Origin: Bacteroidia bacterium
Lineage (GTDB): Bacteria; Bacteroidota; Bacteroidia; B-17B0; Aurantibacillaceae
Length of the DNA stretch: 5,935 nucleotides
Direction of reading: 5' to 3'
Assembly: GCA_026418315.1 (NCBI GenBank)
Contig: JAOABO010000108.1
Location: 1 to 5,935 of the forward strand
Shown here: positions 1 to 5,743 of the stretch, one piece after another
How the letters are laid out: each line of letters begins with the position of its first letter
Numbering within the stretch: the stretch's first letter is position 1
Translations under genes and position numbers: made by a program
Notes under the pieces: model-generated
Database searches by the model: none
What the model saw: the letters and a program-made list of their open reading frames with translations, nothing else
What the model was told of the DNA's origin: nothing

Positions 1-1
1 T

Positions 2-289
2 GTTTCAATAGATAAAGAAATAGAAAAAGATTGGTTGAACTGGATGATTAGTAAACATATTCCGGATGTTTTGAGTACGGGATGCTTTACAGAATATAAC
101 ATGTTTCAAGTGTATTCTGCTATGTCTGAAGATTTGTGTTCTTATAACATTCAATATTCATTTAATAAAGTGGAGGATTTAGAAAGATATCAGAAAGAAT
201 TTGCATCCAAACTACAAAAGGAGCATCAAGATAAATTTGATGGAAAATTTGTGGTTACCCGAACGGTTTTAAGGAGAATGAAAGTATAA
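2..289 (+). CDS. DUF4286 family protein, 5' end cut by the window
   Basis: The frame is open from the left edge (first full codon at base 2) to TAA at 287-289, giving 95 visible residues. The first visible residues are VSIDKEIEKDWLNWM, then KHIPDVLSTGCFT, a segment ending in FNKVEDLERYQKEFA, and a C-terminal DKFDGKFVVTRTVLRRMKV. This pattern (W-x-x-W-M near the start, HIP-VL-TG-F, Y-Q-Y in the middle, a late FG/DGKF-x-x-R-T) matches the small DUF4286 family of Bacteroidota, about 100 residues long, so only a few N-terminal residues are probably missing. The TTG at 35 and the ATG that follows lie inside the conserved region and are not the start. Its biochemical function is unknown. It is probably co-transcribed with rsmA, 15 bases downstream; as I recall, this neighbourhood recurs in Bacteroidota. 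Family call is fairly sure, function is not. Confidence 0.8.
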   Translation, partial: VSIDKEIEKDWLNWMISKHIPDVLSTGCFTEYNMFQVYSAMSEDLCSYNIQYSFNKVEDLERYQKEFASKLQKEHQDKFDGKFVVTRTVLRRMKV

Positions 290-304
290 TTAAATTGGTA
301 GATC

Positions 305-1096
305 TTGGTACAGGCAAAAAAACATTTAGGGCAGCATTTTCTTATTAATGAGGGAGTTAAGAAAAAAATTATTGAGGTGGTTTACCATATTCCAAAAAAT
401 TTTACAATTGAGATAGGTGCAGGAACGGGGGTATTAACTAAAGAGTTGATACAATGTTTGAATAAAAATGAATTCCTGGCGATTGATATTGATAAAGAAT
501 CTATAGAATACCTGAAGAGAAATTTTCCTGAAAATGCAGATCAATTTTTATTAGAAGATTTTCTGAACTCTGAAAGGGTGGATGCCATTTTATCTTCAAA
601 ATTAATTAATATAGTAGGGAATTTTCCGTATAATATTTCCAGTCAAATTATGTTTAAGGTATTAAATTACAAAAATAACATTCAGTATGTAGTTGGTATG
701 TTCCAAAAAGAAGTGGCAAAAAGAATATGTGCTGCACCTCATAACAAGGATTATGGAATATTGAGTGTTTTATTACAGACCTATTTTGAAACTGAATATC
801 TATTTACTGTCAATGAAGGAAGTTTTAACCCTCCTCCAAAGGTGAAGTCGGCTGTGGTGTTATTGAAAAATAAAATGAAAAAAGAGTACGGCTTTAATGA
901 ACATGTTTTTTTTGATGTGGTAAAAACAGCTTTTAATCAAAGACGAAAAACTTTAAGAAATAGTTTGAAAAAATTTGGAGGTGAAATAGAGTTTCTTTAC
1001 AAGGATAAAAGACCTGAGCAACTCTCTTACTATCAATTTATTGAAATTACGAATCAGATAGAAAAACAAATGGACGGAAAAATTTTTAAGAATTAA
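305..1096 (+). CDS. rsmA: 16S rRNA (adenine(1518)-N6/adenine(1519)-N6)-dimethyltransferase RsmA (KsgA)
   Basis: RsmA transfers four methyl groups from S-adenosylmethionine to two adjacent adenines in the helix 45 loop of 16S rRNA, late in 30S assembly in the cytoplasm. The protein is 263 aa, the usual length. Visible signatures are KKHLGQHFL (5-13), the SAM-binding motif EIGAGTG (36-42), the acidic AIDID after strand 2 (59-63), EDFL (84-87), the catalytic NFPYN (106-110, usually NLPYN), MFQKEVAKR (132-140), NPPPKVKSAVV (175-185) and FNQRRKTLRNSLK (210-222). The start must be non-ATG: an in-frame TAG lies at 299-301, the only plausible initiator before the conserved N-terminus is TTG at 305 (or the rarer ATC at 302), and the first in-frame ATG is codon 116. 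No Shine-Dalgarno sequence is seen. It follows the DUF4286 gene by 15 bases, suggesting co-transcription. Confidence 0.96.
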   Translation: MVQAKKHLGQHFLINEGVKKKIIEVVYHIPKNFTIEIGAGTGVLTKELIQCLNKNEFLAIDIDKESIEYLKRNFPENADQFLLEDFLNSERVDAILSSKLINIVGNFPYNISSQIMFKVLNYKNNIQYVVGMFQKEVAKRICAAPHNKDYGILSVLLQTYFETEYLFTVNEGSFNPPPKVKSAVVLLKNKMKKEYGFNEHVFFDVVKTAFNQRRKTLRNSLKKFGGEIEFLYKDKRPEQLSYYQFIEITNQIEKQMDGKIFKN

Positions 1097-1101
1097 GAAA
1101 A

Positions 1102-1713
1102 TTAGGCACTTTTATTTTCAATGTAATTTTGAATTTTTTTGAGTAATCGGGTCATGCGGGTACGAAGGTTATTCTCGCTTAATCCCATAATTTTTGAAAT
1201 TTCTTTATATGAATAATCATTGAAAAAGCGATATTGTAAAAGCAATTGGTCGTTTTGTCTAAGTTTGGGTAAATATTTTTTTAAGTGATTTAATTTAGCA
1301 TCTTCAGTAGGAGACATAGAATATGAAGTATGAATTTCATCGTATTTGGGAATGAGTTGCCCAACGAATTTTTCGTGTTTTTCTCTGGTAGCAGATTTTC
1401 GGATGTAACTGGCTATTTCATTTTGCATGATGCGGTATAACCAACTTTTAAAGGGGATACCGTTAATGATTTTATATTGATGCAACTTTGTCAAAGCGCT
1501 TTCAAAAACAGATGCGGTAATATCTTTTGTAAGTTCTTCATTTTTAATGGCATAATTAACAAACAAAGTATTTTCAACACTTTTTTTTATTTCATTGTAG
1601 TACTTGTGGTATAAAGGTTTAAATTCATCAATGTCTGTTTTAGCCCGTTCAATAATATTGAACTCTTCCGCCATTTCGGTATCGCTGATATGATGTTTTG
1701 AAATTGCTTTCAT
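1102..1713 (-). CDS. RNA polymerase sigma factor, sigma-70 family (ECF-like)
   Basis: This is a 203-aa two-domain sigma factor that would direct core RNA polymerase to a specific promoter set. Sigma region 2 spans about residues 30-108: FKPLYHKYYNEIKK at its start, then ITASVFESALTKL and PFKSWLYRIMQNEIASYIRK, which correspond to the core-binding and -10-recognition helices. A linker of about 35 residues follows. Region 4 covers about 142-195, with the helix-turn-helix YSYKEISKIMGLSENNLRTR (167-186) that reads the -35 element. There is no region 1.1 or 3, as in ECF sigmas. The ATG at 1711-1713 is chosen because an ECF-type promoter lies just upstream and leaves a leader of about 18-20 bases. 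No anti-sigma gene is adjacent: downstream is convergent rsmA (5 bases between stop codons) and upstream is divergent mltD. Its regulon and inducing signal cannot be read from the window. Confidence 0.9.
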   Translation of the reverse strand: MKAISKHHISDTEMAEEFNIIERAKTDIDEFKPLYHKYYNEIKKSVENTLFVNYAIKNEELTKDITASVFESALTKLHQYKIINGIPFKSWLYRIMQNEIASYIRKSATREKHEKFVGQLIPKYDEIHTSYSMSPTEDAKLNHLKKYLPKLRQNDQLLLQYRFFNDYSYKEISKIMGLSENNLRTRMTRLLKKIQNYIENKSA

Positions 1714-1736
1714 TTTGGCGGGGAATTTACTTAATA

Positions 1737-1763
1737 TAACGATAGTATCTTCAAAAAGTTACA
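1737..1763 (-). promoter_or_regulatory. ECF-type promoter-like sequence upstream of the sigma gene
   Basis: Reading the minus strand, TGTAAC (1763-1758) is followed by exactly 16 bases and then CGTTA (1741-1737). The AAC -35 core and CGT -10 core with 16-17 base spacing is the classic ECF sigma promoter layout (for example TGAAAC-N16-CGTA for Bacillus SigW and TGTAAC-N17-CGAC for SigX). Transcription would start near 1731-1733, just before the ATG at 1713. Autoregulation by the encoded sigma is an inference. Confidence 0.55.
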
Positions 1764-1777
1764 GTTTTATTGATATA

Positions 1778-1792
1778 TTATTGATTTTCAAT
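1778..1792. repeat. 15-base repeat with dyad ATTGA-TTT-TCAAT, copy 1
   Basis: TTATTGATTTTCAAT occurs here and again, identically, at 1944-1958 (166 bases between starts). The core ATTGA-TTT-TCAAT is a perfect inverted repeat with 5-base arms and a 3-base centre, the form of a dimeric regulator site. This copy lies about 15 bases upstream of the -35 of the sigma promoter. Chance occurrence in AT-rich DNA is possible. Confidence 0.4.
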
Positions 1793-1842
1793 GATTTAAA
1801 TTTTTTAATAAACTTTATTTTTCTAATAAAAGTGCCATTTTT

Positions 1843-1872
1843 TTGAGTGAATAGGGCAATTTATTGAGTGAA
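1843..1872. repeat. Direct repeat TTGAGTGAA, 21-base spacing
   Basis: TTGAGTGAA occurs at 1843-1851 and 1864-1872, exactly 21 bases start to start, which is two helical turns and puts both copies on the same DNA face. This is the layout of tandem half-sites for a response regulator. No regulator gene in the window explains it. Confidence 0.3.
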
Positions 1873-1904
1873 AAAATGTAACATTTAGATGAATTAATAA
1901 TAAG

Positions 1905-1917
1905 TTATTGATTATCA
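1905..1917. repeat. Variant of the TTATTGATTTTCA repeat
   Basis: TTATTGATTATCA differs from the first 13 bases of the 1778-1792 and 1944-1958 repeats by one base. It lies 26 bases before the second exact copy, so the mltD side would carry two of the three sites. On its own it would not be noteworthy. Confidence 0.25.
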
Positions 1918-1943
1918 GATATTTAAATTTAATTTGCATTAAT

Positions 1944-1958
1944 TTATTGATTTTCAAT
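1944..1958. repeat. 15-base repeat with dyad ATTGA-TTT-TCAAT, copy 2
   Basis: Exact second copy of the repeat at 1778-1792, in the same orientation, 149 bases before the mltD ATG. The perfect 5-base dyad is retained. The gene-proximal location on both sides of a divergent region would suit a shared operator, but no regulator can be named. Confidence 0.4.
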
Positions 1959-2021
1959 TACATATAAATATTTAGAGCAGGATATTGTCCACTCATATAA
2001 AATAATGAGCATTCAAATAAA

Positions 2022-2027
2022 AAGGAG
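2022..2027 (+). promoter_or_regulatory. Canonical Shine-Dalgarno sequence AAGGAG
   Basis: AAGGAG sits 9 bases before the ATG at 2037-2039. No recognised gene in this window has a comparable site in front of its start, in keeping with the rarity of Shine-Dalgarno sequences in Bacteroidota. It supports translation of the small ORF that follows. Confidence 0.4.
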
Positions 2028-2036
2028 ATAGATTCA

Positions 2037-2108
2037 ATGAATTATTTCGTAAAATATTTGTATCTTAAAAAAATAAGATATTTATTTGTACTCAAAGAAT
2101 TTTTGTAA
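2037..2108 (+). CDS. Possible 23-codon leader peptide upstream of mltD
   Basis: ATG at 2037-2039 opens a 23-codon frame ending TAA at 2106-2108, and the last A is the first base of the mltD ATG (TAATG). The peptide begins MNYFVKYLYLKK and ends LKEFL. It is hydrophobic and basic (four Lys, one Arg, one Glu) with alternating aromatic and aliphatic residues, so it could associate with the membrane. The case for it rests on the perfect AAGGAG at 9-base spacing and the stop-start overlap, which would couple its translation to mltD. The mltD-aroQ junction overlaps in the same way (TGATG), so all three could form one coupled unit. It resembles no family I know. Against it: short ORFs arise easily in AT-rich DNA, and nothing here shows conservation. 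Confidence 0.35.
   Translation: MNYFVKYLYLKKIRYLFVLKEFL
2061..2080 (+). other. Small hairpin in the mltD leader
   Basis: TATCTTA (2061-2067) and TAAGATA (2074-2080) are perfect inverted repeats around an A6 loop. The stem is AT-rich and weak, with one G-C pair. It lies within the 23-codon ORF, 27 bases before the mltD ATG, where a translating ribosome would melt it. It lacks the GC stem and U-tract of a terminator. Confidence 0.3.
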
Positions 2109-3577
2109 TGAAAAGGGTTATATACATATTAATATTTTTTCCGTTTATTGTTTTTTCACAAGCTGTATTACATGAAGATGATCCGATTGCGGCCATGTTA
2201 GATAGTTTGTATAATAAAAAAGTATTAGATGTGATGTTTCAGAAATCGGGGTTTAATAAGAACAATAAATACCATTTTTCCCCTGATAGTGTTCCGATAT
2301 ATGACGATAATGTATATGAGGCACGACTTGCAAAATTGAATGTGCATTCACCATTTGACTTGATTTATAACATTCATGTAAAAGCATACATTGATTTATA
2401 TACGATTAAAAAAAGAGATTTACTGAGCCGGCTGATAGGACTGTCACAATTATATTATCCCATGTTTGAGCAGGTATTGGATAAGTATAATTTACCACTG
2501 GAATTAAAACATCTGGCGGTTATTGAATCGGCATTAAATCCAAATGCGCGTTCCCGTGCCGGTGCTCAGGGATTATGGCAATTTATGTATCCTACAGGAA
2601 AACTGTTTGGACTTAAAATAACTTCTTACATAGATGAAAGATGCGATCCGTATAAATCTACAATAGCTGCTGCTGAGTATTTGAAATATCTTTATAGTAT
2701 ATTCAAAGATTGGCAAATGGTGCTTGCAGCGTACAATGCAGGACCCGGTACAATTAGCAAAGCCATAAGAAGAAGCGGAGGAAAAACTACGTATTGGGAA
2801 ATTCGCCCCTACTTACCAAAAGAAACTCAAGGGTATGTTCCTGCTTTTATTGCTGCTAATTATGTGATGAATTATTATTCAGAGCATAATATTCTGCCAA
2901 CTATTCCAAAGAAAAATTATTTTGAGTTAGATACTGTAGTATTAAAAGAATCTATGAGTTTTCAGCAAATTTCTCAACTATTAGATGTTCCTGTAGAAGA
3001 AATTATTTATTTTAATCCGCAGTACCGTCAAAACATTATTCCGGAAGGTGGACACATTCTTACATTGCCAAAAGAAAAAATCTCTCTTTTTTTGAGTAAT
3101 GAAGAAGAAATTTATGCATTTATACAATCTCAGAAAAAAAATTCTCAAACTTATCAGGACTTCAATACGCAGGAAGAGAAAATTGTACACAAAGTAAAAA
3201 AAGGAGAAACTCTGAAATCCATTGCAAAAAAATATGGAATAACAGTAAGCGATATTAAAATGTGGAACTTTGTTGGCAAAAGAGGCATCAAACCCGGTAA
3301 AAATTTGATTATATACAAACCTGTTCAAAACAAGAATCATTCTACTACTGTTGTACTGGCTGAAAATAAAGGCAGTATTGAAAAAAACGATACGGCTCAA
3401 TCAGAAAAAAATAACACTTCAAATGATCTTTATCATATTGTAAAAAAAGGCGAAACTATTTATTCAATTGCTAAAAAATATAATATTGATATAAAGCAGT
3501 TGGCACAGTTGAATAATGTGCCTTTGAATCATAAAGTTGTTATTGGAGAAAAACTTTTGATAAAAAAAACGGATTGA
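2108..3577 (+). CDS. mltD: Secreted lytic transglycosylase with LysM domains (MltD-like)
   Basis: This 489-aa enzyme would cleave the MurNAc-GlcNAc glycan bond of peptidoglycan outside the inner membrane, forming 1,6-anhydroMurNAc ends for wall remodelling. A Sec signal peptide, MKRVIYILIFFPFIVFS before QA, suggests cleavage after Ser17; there is no lipobox cysteine, so it is not an obvious lipoprotein. The SLT (goose-lysozyme-like) domain lies at about 120-260: catalytic Glu140 in AVIES, then SRAGAQGLWQFM (149-160) and AAYNAGPG (207-214). Two clear LysM peptidoglycan-binding domains follow (358-403 and 441-486, each with VKKGET), joined by a Lys/Asn/Thr-rich linker. Residues 272-320 look like a third, degenerate LysM. 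The ATG at 2108 is supported by the signal peptide. Its TGA overlaps the aroQ ATG by one base, suggesting co-translation. Calling it MltD, rather than another SLT-LysM paralogue, is the less certain part. Confidence 0.92.
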   Translation: MKRVIYILIFFPFIVFSQAVLHEDDPIAAMLDSLYNKKVLDVMFQKSGFNKNNKYHFSPDSVPIYDDNVYEARLAKLNVHSPFDLIYNIHVKAYIDLYTIKKRDLLSRLIGLSQLYYPMFEQVLDKYNLPLELKHLAVIESALNPNARSRAGAQGLWQFMYPTGKLFGLKITSYIDERCDPYKSTIAAAEYLKYLYSIFKDWQMVLAAYNAGPGTISKAIRRSGGKTTYWEIRPYLPKETQGYVPAFIAANYVMNYYSEHNILPTIPKKNYFELDTVVLKESMSFQQISQLLDVPVEEIIYFNPQYRQNIIPEGGHILTLPKEKISLFLSNEEEIYAFIQSQKKNSQTYQDFNTQEEKIVHKVKKGETLKSIAKKYGITVSDIKMWNFVGKRGIKPGKNLIIYKPVQNKNHSTTVVLAENKGSIEKNDTAQSEKNNTSNDLYHIVKKGETIYSIAKKYNIDIKQLAQLNNVPLNHKVVIGEKLLIKKTD

Positions 3578-4014
3578 TGCAAATCAAAATTGGCATTTTA
3601 AATGGACCTAATCTGAATATGTTAGGGACAAGAGAAAAAAAATTGTATGGCAATATTTCTTTTGAAAATTACTTACAAGATTTAAAGGGTTTATTTGATA
3701 ATGCAGAATTATTTTATTTTCAAAGCAACATAGAAGGAGTATTGATAGATAAACTACAGGAGTGGAACAATGTAATGAACGGAATTATCATTAATGCCGG
3801 TGCTTATACGCACACCTCTATTGCTTTAGCCGATTGTCTTGCATACATTAAAATACCAGTTGTAGAAGTGCACATTACCAATATTTATGCAAGAGAAAAA
3901 TATAGACAACATTCTTATCTATCGCCTTATTGCAAAGCCATTGTCGCAGGCATGGGGCTGAATAGTTATAAATATGCTTTACAATTTTTGGTTGAAAGCA
4001 TTAATAAAGTTTAA
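3577..4014 (+). CDS. aroQ: 3-dehydroquinate dehydratase, type II
   Basis: AroQ dehydrates 3-dehydroquinate to 3-dehydroshikimate, the third step of the shikimate pathway to aromatic amino acids, in the cytoplasm; type II enzymes are dodecamers. The 145-aa length is typical. Family signatures are GILNGPNLNMLGTRE (6-20), catalytic Tyr24 in LYGN, FQSNIEG (48-54), IINAGAYTHTS (71-81), VVEVHITN (95-102) and R110 in YRQHSYLSP. The expected catalytic set (Arg19, Tyr24, Asn73, His79, His99, Arg110) is intact. The usual SNHEG and NPGAYTHTS read SNIEG and NAGAYTHTS here, which I take as lineage variation. The ATG at 3577 is preferred to TTG at 3574 because it gives the standard N-terminus; its A is the last base of the mltD TGA. 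No own promoter or Shine-Dalgarno sequence is visible, so expression probably depends on mltD transcription and translation. Confidence 0.97.
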   Translation: MQIKIGILNGPNLNMLGTREKKLYGNISFENYLQDLKGLFDNAELFYFQSNIEGVLIDKLQEWNNVMNGIIINAGAYTHTSIALADCLAYIKIPVVEVHITNIYAREKYRQHSYLSPYCKAIVAGMGLNSYKYALQFLVESINKV

Positions 4015-4060
4015 TTGCGGATAATGGTTTGTATTATTTCAATGTGTAACAGACAAAGCG

Positions 4061-5728
4061 TCATTGATTGTGTGTGTCTTGGTATAATGGAGTGGGAATG
4101 TTTATATTATTCAATACTTCTTCTATAGGTTCATCAAAGCAGGCATTAGGAATATTAATATTGAGTAAAAAAGATAATGTGGGAGCAATTTGTGTAATTC
4201 TGTAAAACCGGGTGCTTTGAAGTGATTTGTTTTTAAATCCGTAAAAGATGAGAGGAACATGAGTGTCATAGTTGTATGCGCTTCCGTGTGTAGTGCCCTT
4301 TTCAGAATAATTCATATATTCGGGGTGTAATACCAAAGCTATATCACCGCTTTTAGAAGGTGAAAAACCATTGGCCACCAATTCATATAAAGAATACTCT
4401 TTGATATTACTTTTTTTCAGGTCTTCTTTCAAAAATACTTCGGCTATTTCCGGTTGTTGTAAACAAAATTTTTCAATTTCTCTTTTTAGTTCCAGCTCGT
4501 TTATTTTTAATAATTGGATGATATCATGATTGAGATAAATTTGTTCATTGATAACTTCAGATACTATACTTGAATCATTGTATTTTTGAAACAAATATAA
4601 TTTCAGATTGTGTTTGAATTTTTCTTCGTTAAAGTAATGAACATTAAAGTTATTGTCCTTTAAATATTGGGTATTGATGGCGGCTGCGTGGTCTGCCGTC
4701 AAAAAAATCAGATAGTTATCTTTACCTATGTTTTTATCTAAAAAACTGATAAAGTTGTTGAAATCTCTATCCAGCCGGTAATAGGTGTCTTCTGTTTCCA
4801 GTGCTTCTGTTCCGTATAAATGTCCTATATAGTCGGTAGAAGAAAAACTGATACATAAAAAATCTGTAGATGCACTTTTCCCTAATTTTTCATTGATAAT
4901 GCATTCTTTTGCTAAGTCAATCAAAATGCTGTTTCCATAAGGAGTATATTTTAATACATTTAGTTTTTTGTTCTTTAAAAACTTAGAAAAATCATAAGGA
5001 AATTTTGGTAAAGAGTCGTTGGATAAAGGTTTTTCATATTGATTGCTGTCGGGTAAAGTGGATAGGTATTTTTCTTTTTTAAGAAGCAGAGTCCAGTTTT
5101 TTTGCAGATACTGTTCAGGAAGTTTCTGATTATTGAATGTATTTATCCATTCAGGAAGTTGTTGCATATAAAATGAAGATGAAATAAAATTTCCTGTTTG
5201 TTCATCCCACCAATAAGCGGCATCTGCAAGATGCCCACCAGGTAATATGGCAGAGCGATCCTTAAGAGAAATGGATATGACTTTACTTTTGCTTTTATTG
5301 AGTAGCTTTAGTTCATCGGTAATGGTGGAGGATAATAAATGTATAGGAGACATTTTTCCGTAATCATTATTTGTACCTATAGGATATACAGTTTCATCTT
5401 TTACACAGTAAATATTTTTTTTCTTTTTTTTATCGTACCAGTCGTTGGCAATAATTTGATGATAGCGTGGAGTGGTTCCGGTATAAATGCTTGCATGACC
5501 AGGGGCTGTGTAAGTTGGAATATAATTGTAATGAACATTCTTTAAAAAAATTCCTTCATTCATTAATTTTAGAAAACCACCCTTGGTAAAATTATTTTGA
5601 AATTTTATTAAATAATCGTATCGCATTTGATCTACCACAATGCCAATGACCAATTTAGGAGTATTATTTTTGTTTTGAGAAAAAGCATATTGGGTAATTA
5701 TTAAAAAGACAATCAGTATCTTTTTCAT
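4061..5728 (-). CDS. pafA: PafA-like alkaline phosphatase, secreted
   Basis: This 555-aa alkaline phosphatase superfamily enzyme probably hydrolyses phosphomonoesters in the periplasm. The signal peptide MKKILIVFLIITQYAFS is followed by Q19, with cleavage expected after Ser18. Visible sites are metal ligand Asp33 in VVDQMR, nucleophile Thr74 in PTYTAPGHAS, Asn95 in IIANDW, Lys156 and Arg158 in SLKDRSAILPGGH, Asp299 and His303 in STDYIGH, Asp346-His347 in TADHAA, and His481 or His490 in the THGSAYNYDTHVPL region. The Thr/Asn/Lys/Arg set corresponds to Thr79, Asn100, Lys162 and Arg164 of Elizabethkingia PafA and points to a monoesterase rather than a phosphodiesterase. The frame extends upstream to 5776, but the ATG at 5728 is chosen because it begins the signal peptide and the promoter-like box at 5744-5751 lies inside the longer version. 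A run of five lysines sits at 100-104. Convergent with aroQ (46 bases apart), with no clear terminator between. Confidence 0.92.
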   Translation of the reverse strand: MKKILIVFLIITQYAFSQNKNNTPKLVIGIVVDQMRYDYLIKFQNNFTKGGFLKLMNEGIFLKNVHYNYIPTYTAPGHASIYTGTTPRYHQIIANDWYDKKKKKNIYCVKDETVYPIGTNNDYGKMSPIHLLSSTITDELKLLNKSKSKVISISLKDRSAILPGGHLADAAYWWDEQTGNFISSSFYMQQLPEWINTFNNQKLPEQYLQKNWTLLLKKEKYLSTLPDSNQYEKPLSNDSLPKFPYDFSKFLKNKKLNVLKYTPYGNSILIDLAKECIINEKLGKSASTDFLCISFSSTDYIGHLYGTEALETEDTYYRLDRDFNNFISFLDKNIGKDNYLIFLTADHAAAINTQYLKDNNFNVHYFNEEKFKHNLKLYLFQKYNDSSIVSEVINEQIYLNHDIIQLLKINELELKREIEKFCLQQPEIAEVFLKEDLKKSNIKEYSLYELVANGFSPSKSGDIALVLHPEYMNYSEKGTTHGSAYNYDTHVPLIFYGFKNKSLQSTRFYRITQIAPTLSFLLNINIPNACFDEPIEEVLNNINIPTPLYQDTHNQ

Positions 5729-5743
5729 ATCCTTATTTTTGGG

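Larger units (their letters stand above)
1714..2107. other. Divergent intergenic region between the sigma gene and mltD (394 bases)
   Basis: This very AT-rich stretch separates two divergently transcribed genes. I see no long ORF, tRNA or insertion sequence in it. It does contain the ECF-like promoter at 1737-1763 (minus), two exact copies of a 15-base dyad-containing repeat (1778-1792 and 1944-1958) with a third related site (1905-1917), a nonamer repeated at 21-base spacing (1843-1872), a possible 23-codon leader ORF with a strong Shine-Dalgarno sequence (2022-2108), and a 7-bp hairpin inside that ORF (2061-2080). No full TTG/TAnnTTTG promoter for mltD was found. Confidence 0.85.

Noticed and set aside
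232..239. TAAATTTG inside the DUF4286 gene as an internal promoter for rsmA
   Set aside because: The -7 match is exact, but the nearest upstream TTG I see is 28 bases away, outside the usual spacing, and it is in coding sequence where chance matches are expected.
1117..1140. TTCAA-N7-TTGAA followed by seven T as a terminator for rsmA
   Set aside because: A 5-bp stem with a single G-C pair is too weak, and it lies within the C-terminal codons of the sigma gene.
1877..1882. TGTAAC upstream of mltD as an ECF -35 element
   Set aside because: No CGT-type -10 follows at 15-17 bases. The same is true of TGTAAC at 4045-4050.
1908..1936. TTG-N18-TTAATTTG as a promoter for mltD
   Set aside because: It misses one fixed base of TAnnTTTG, lies about 170 bases before the mltD ATG and is not distinguishable from AT-rich background.
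1992..2009. CTCAT/ATGAG inverted repeat, with GGATATTGTCC just upstream at 1980-1990
   Set aside because: These are short 5-bp pairings with no repeat elsewhere in the window and are likely chance.
2005..2031. An 8-codon ORF (MSIQIKRR) overlapping the AAGGAG
   Set aside because: It is very short, has no ribosome binding site of its own and is expected by chance.
3196..3202. A7 tract in the first LysM VKKGET, and a similar A7 tract in the second, as frameshift slippery sites
   Set aside because: Both encode the normal Lys-Lys of LysM in an AT-rich genome, and the frame continues intact through the domains.
2981..3400. A 139-codon open frame on the minus strand opposite mltD
   Set aside because: It lies wholly inside mltD, which has clear LysM domains there, and its phenylalanine-rich composition is what antisense of Lys-rich, AT-rich coding DNA gives.
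5339..5545. A 68-codon open frame on the plus strand opposite the phosphatase gene
   Set aside because: It overlaps the conserved catalytic region of the phosphatase in another frame and resembles no family.
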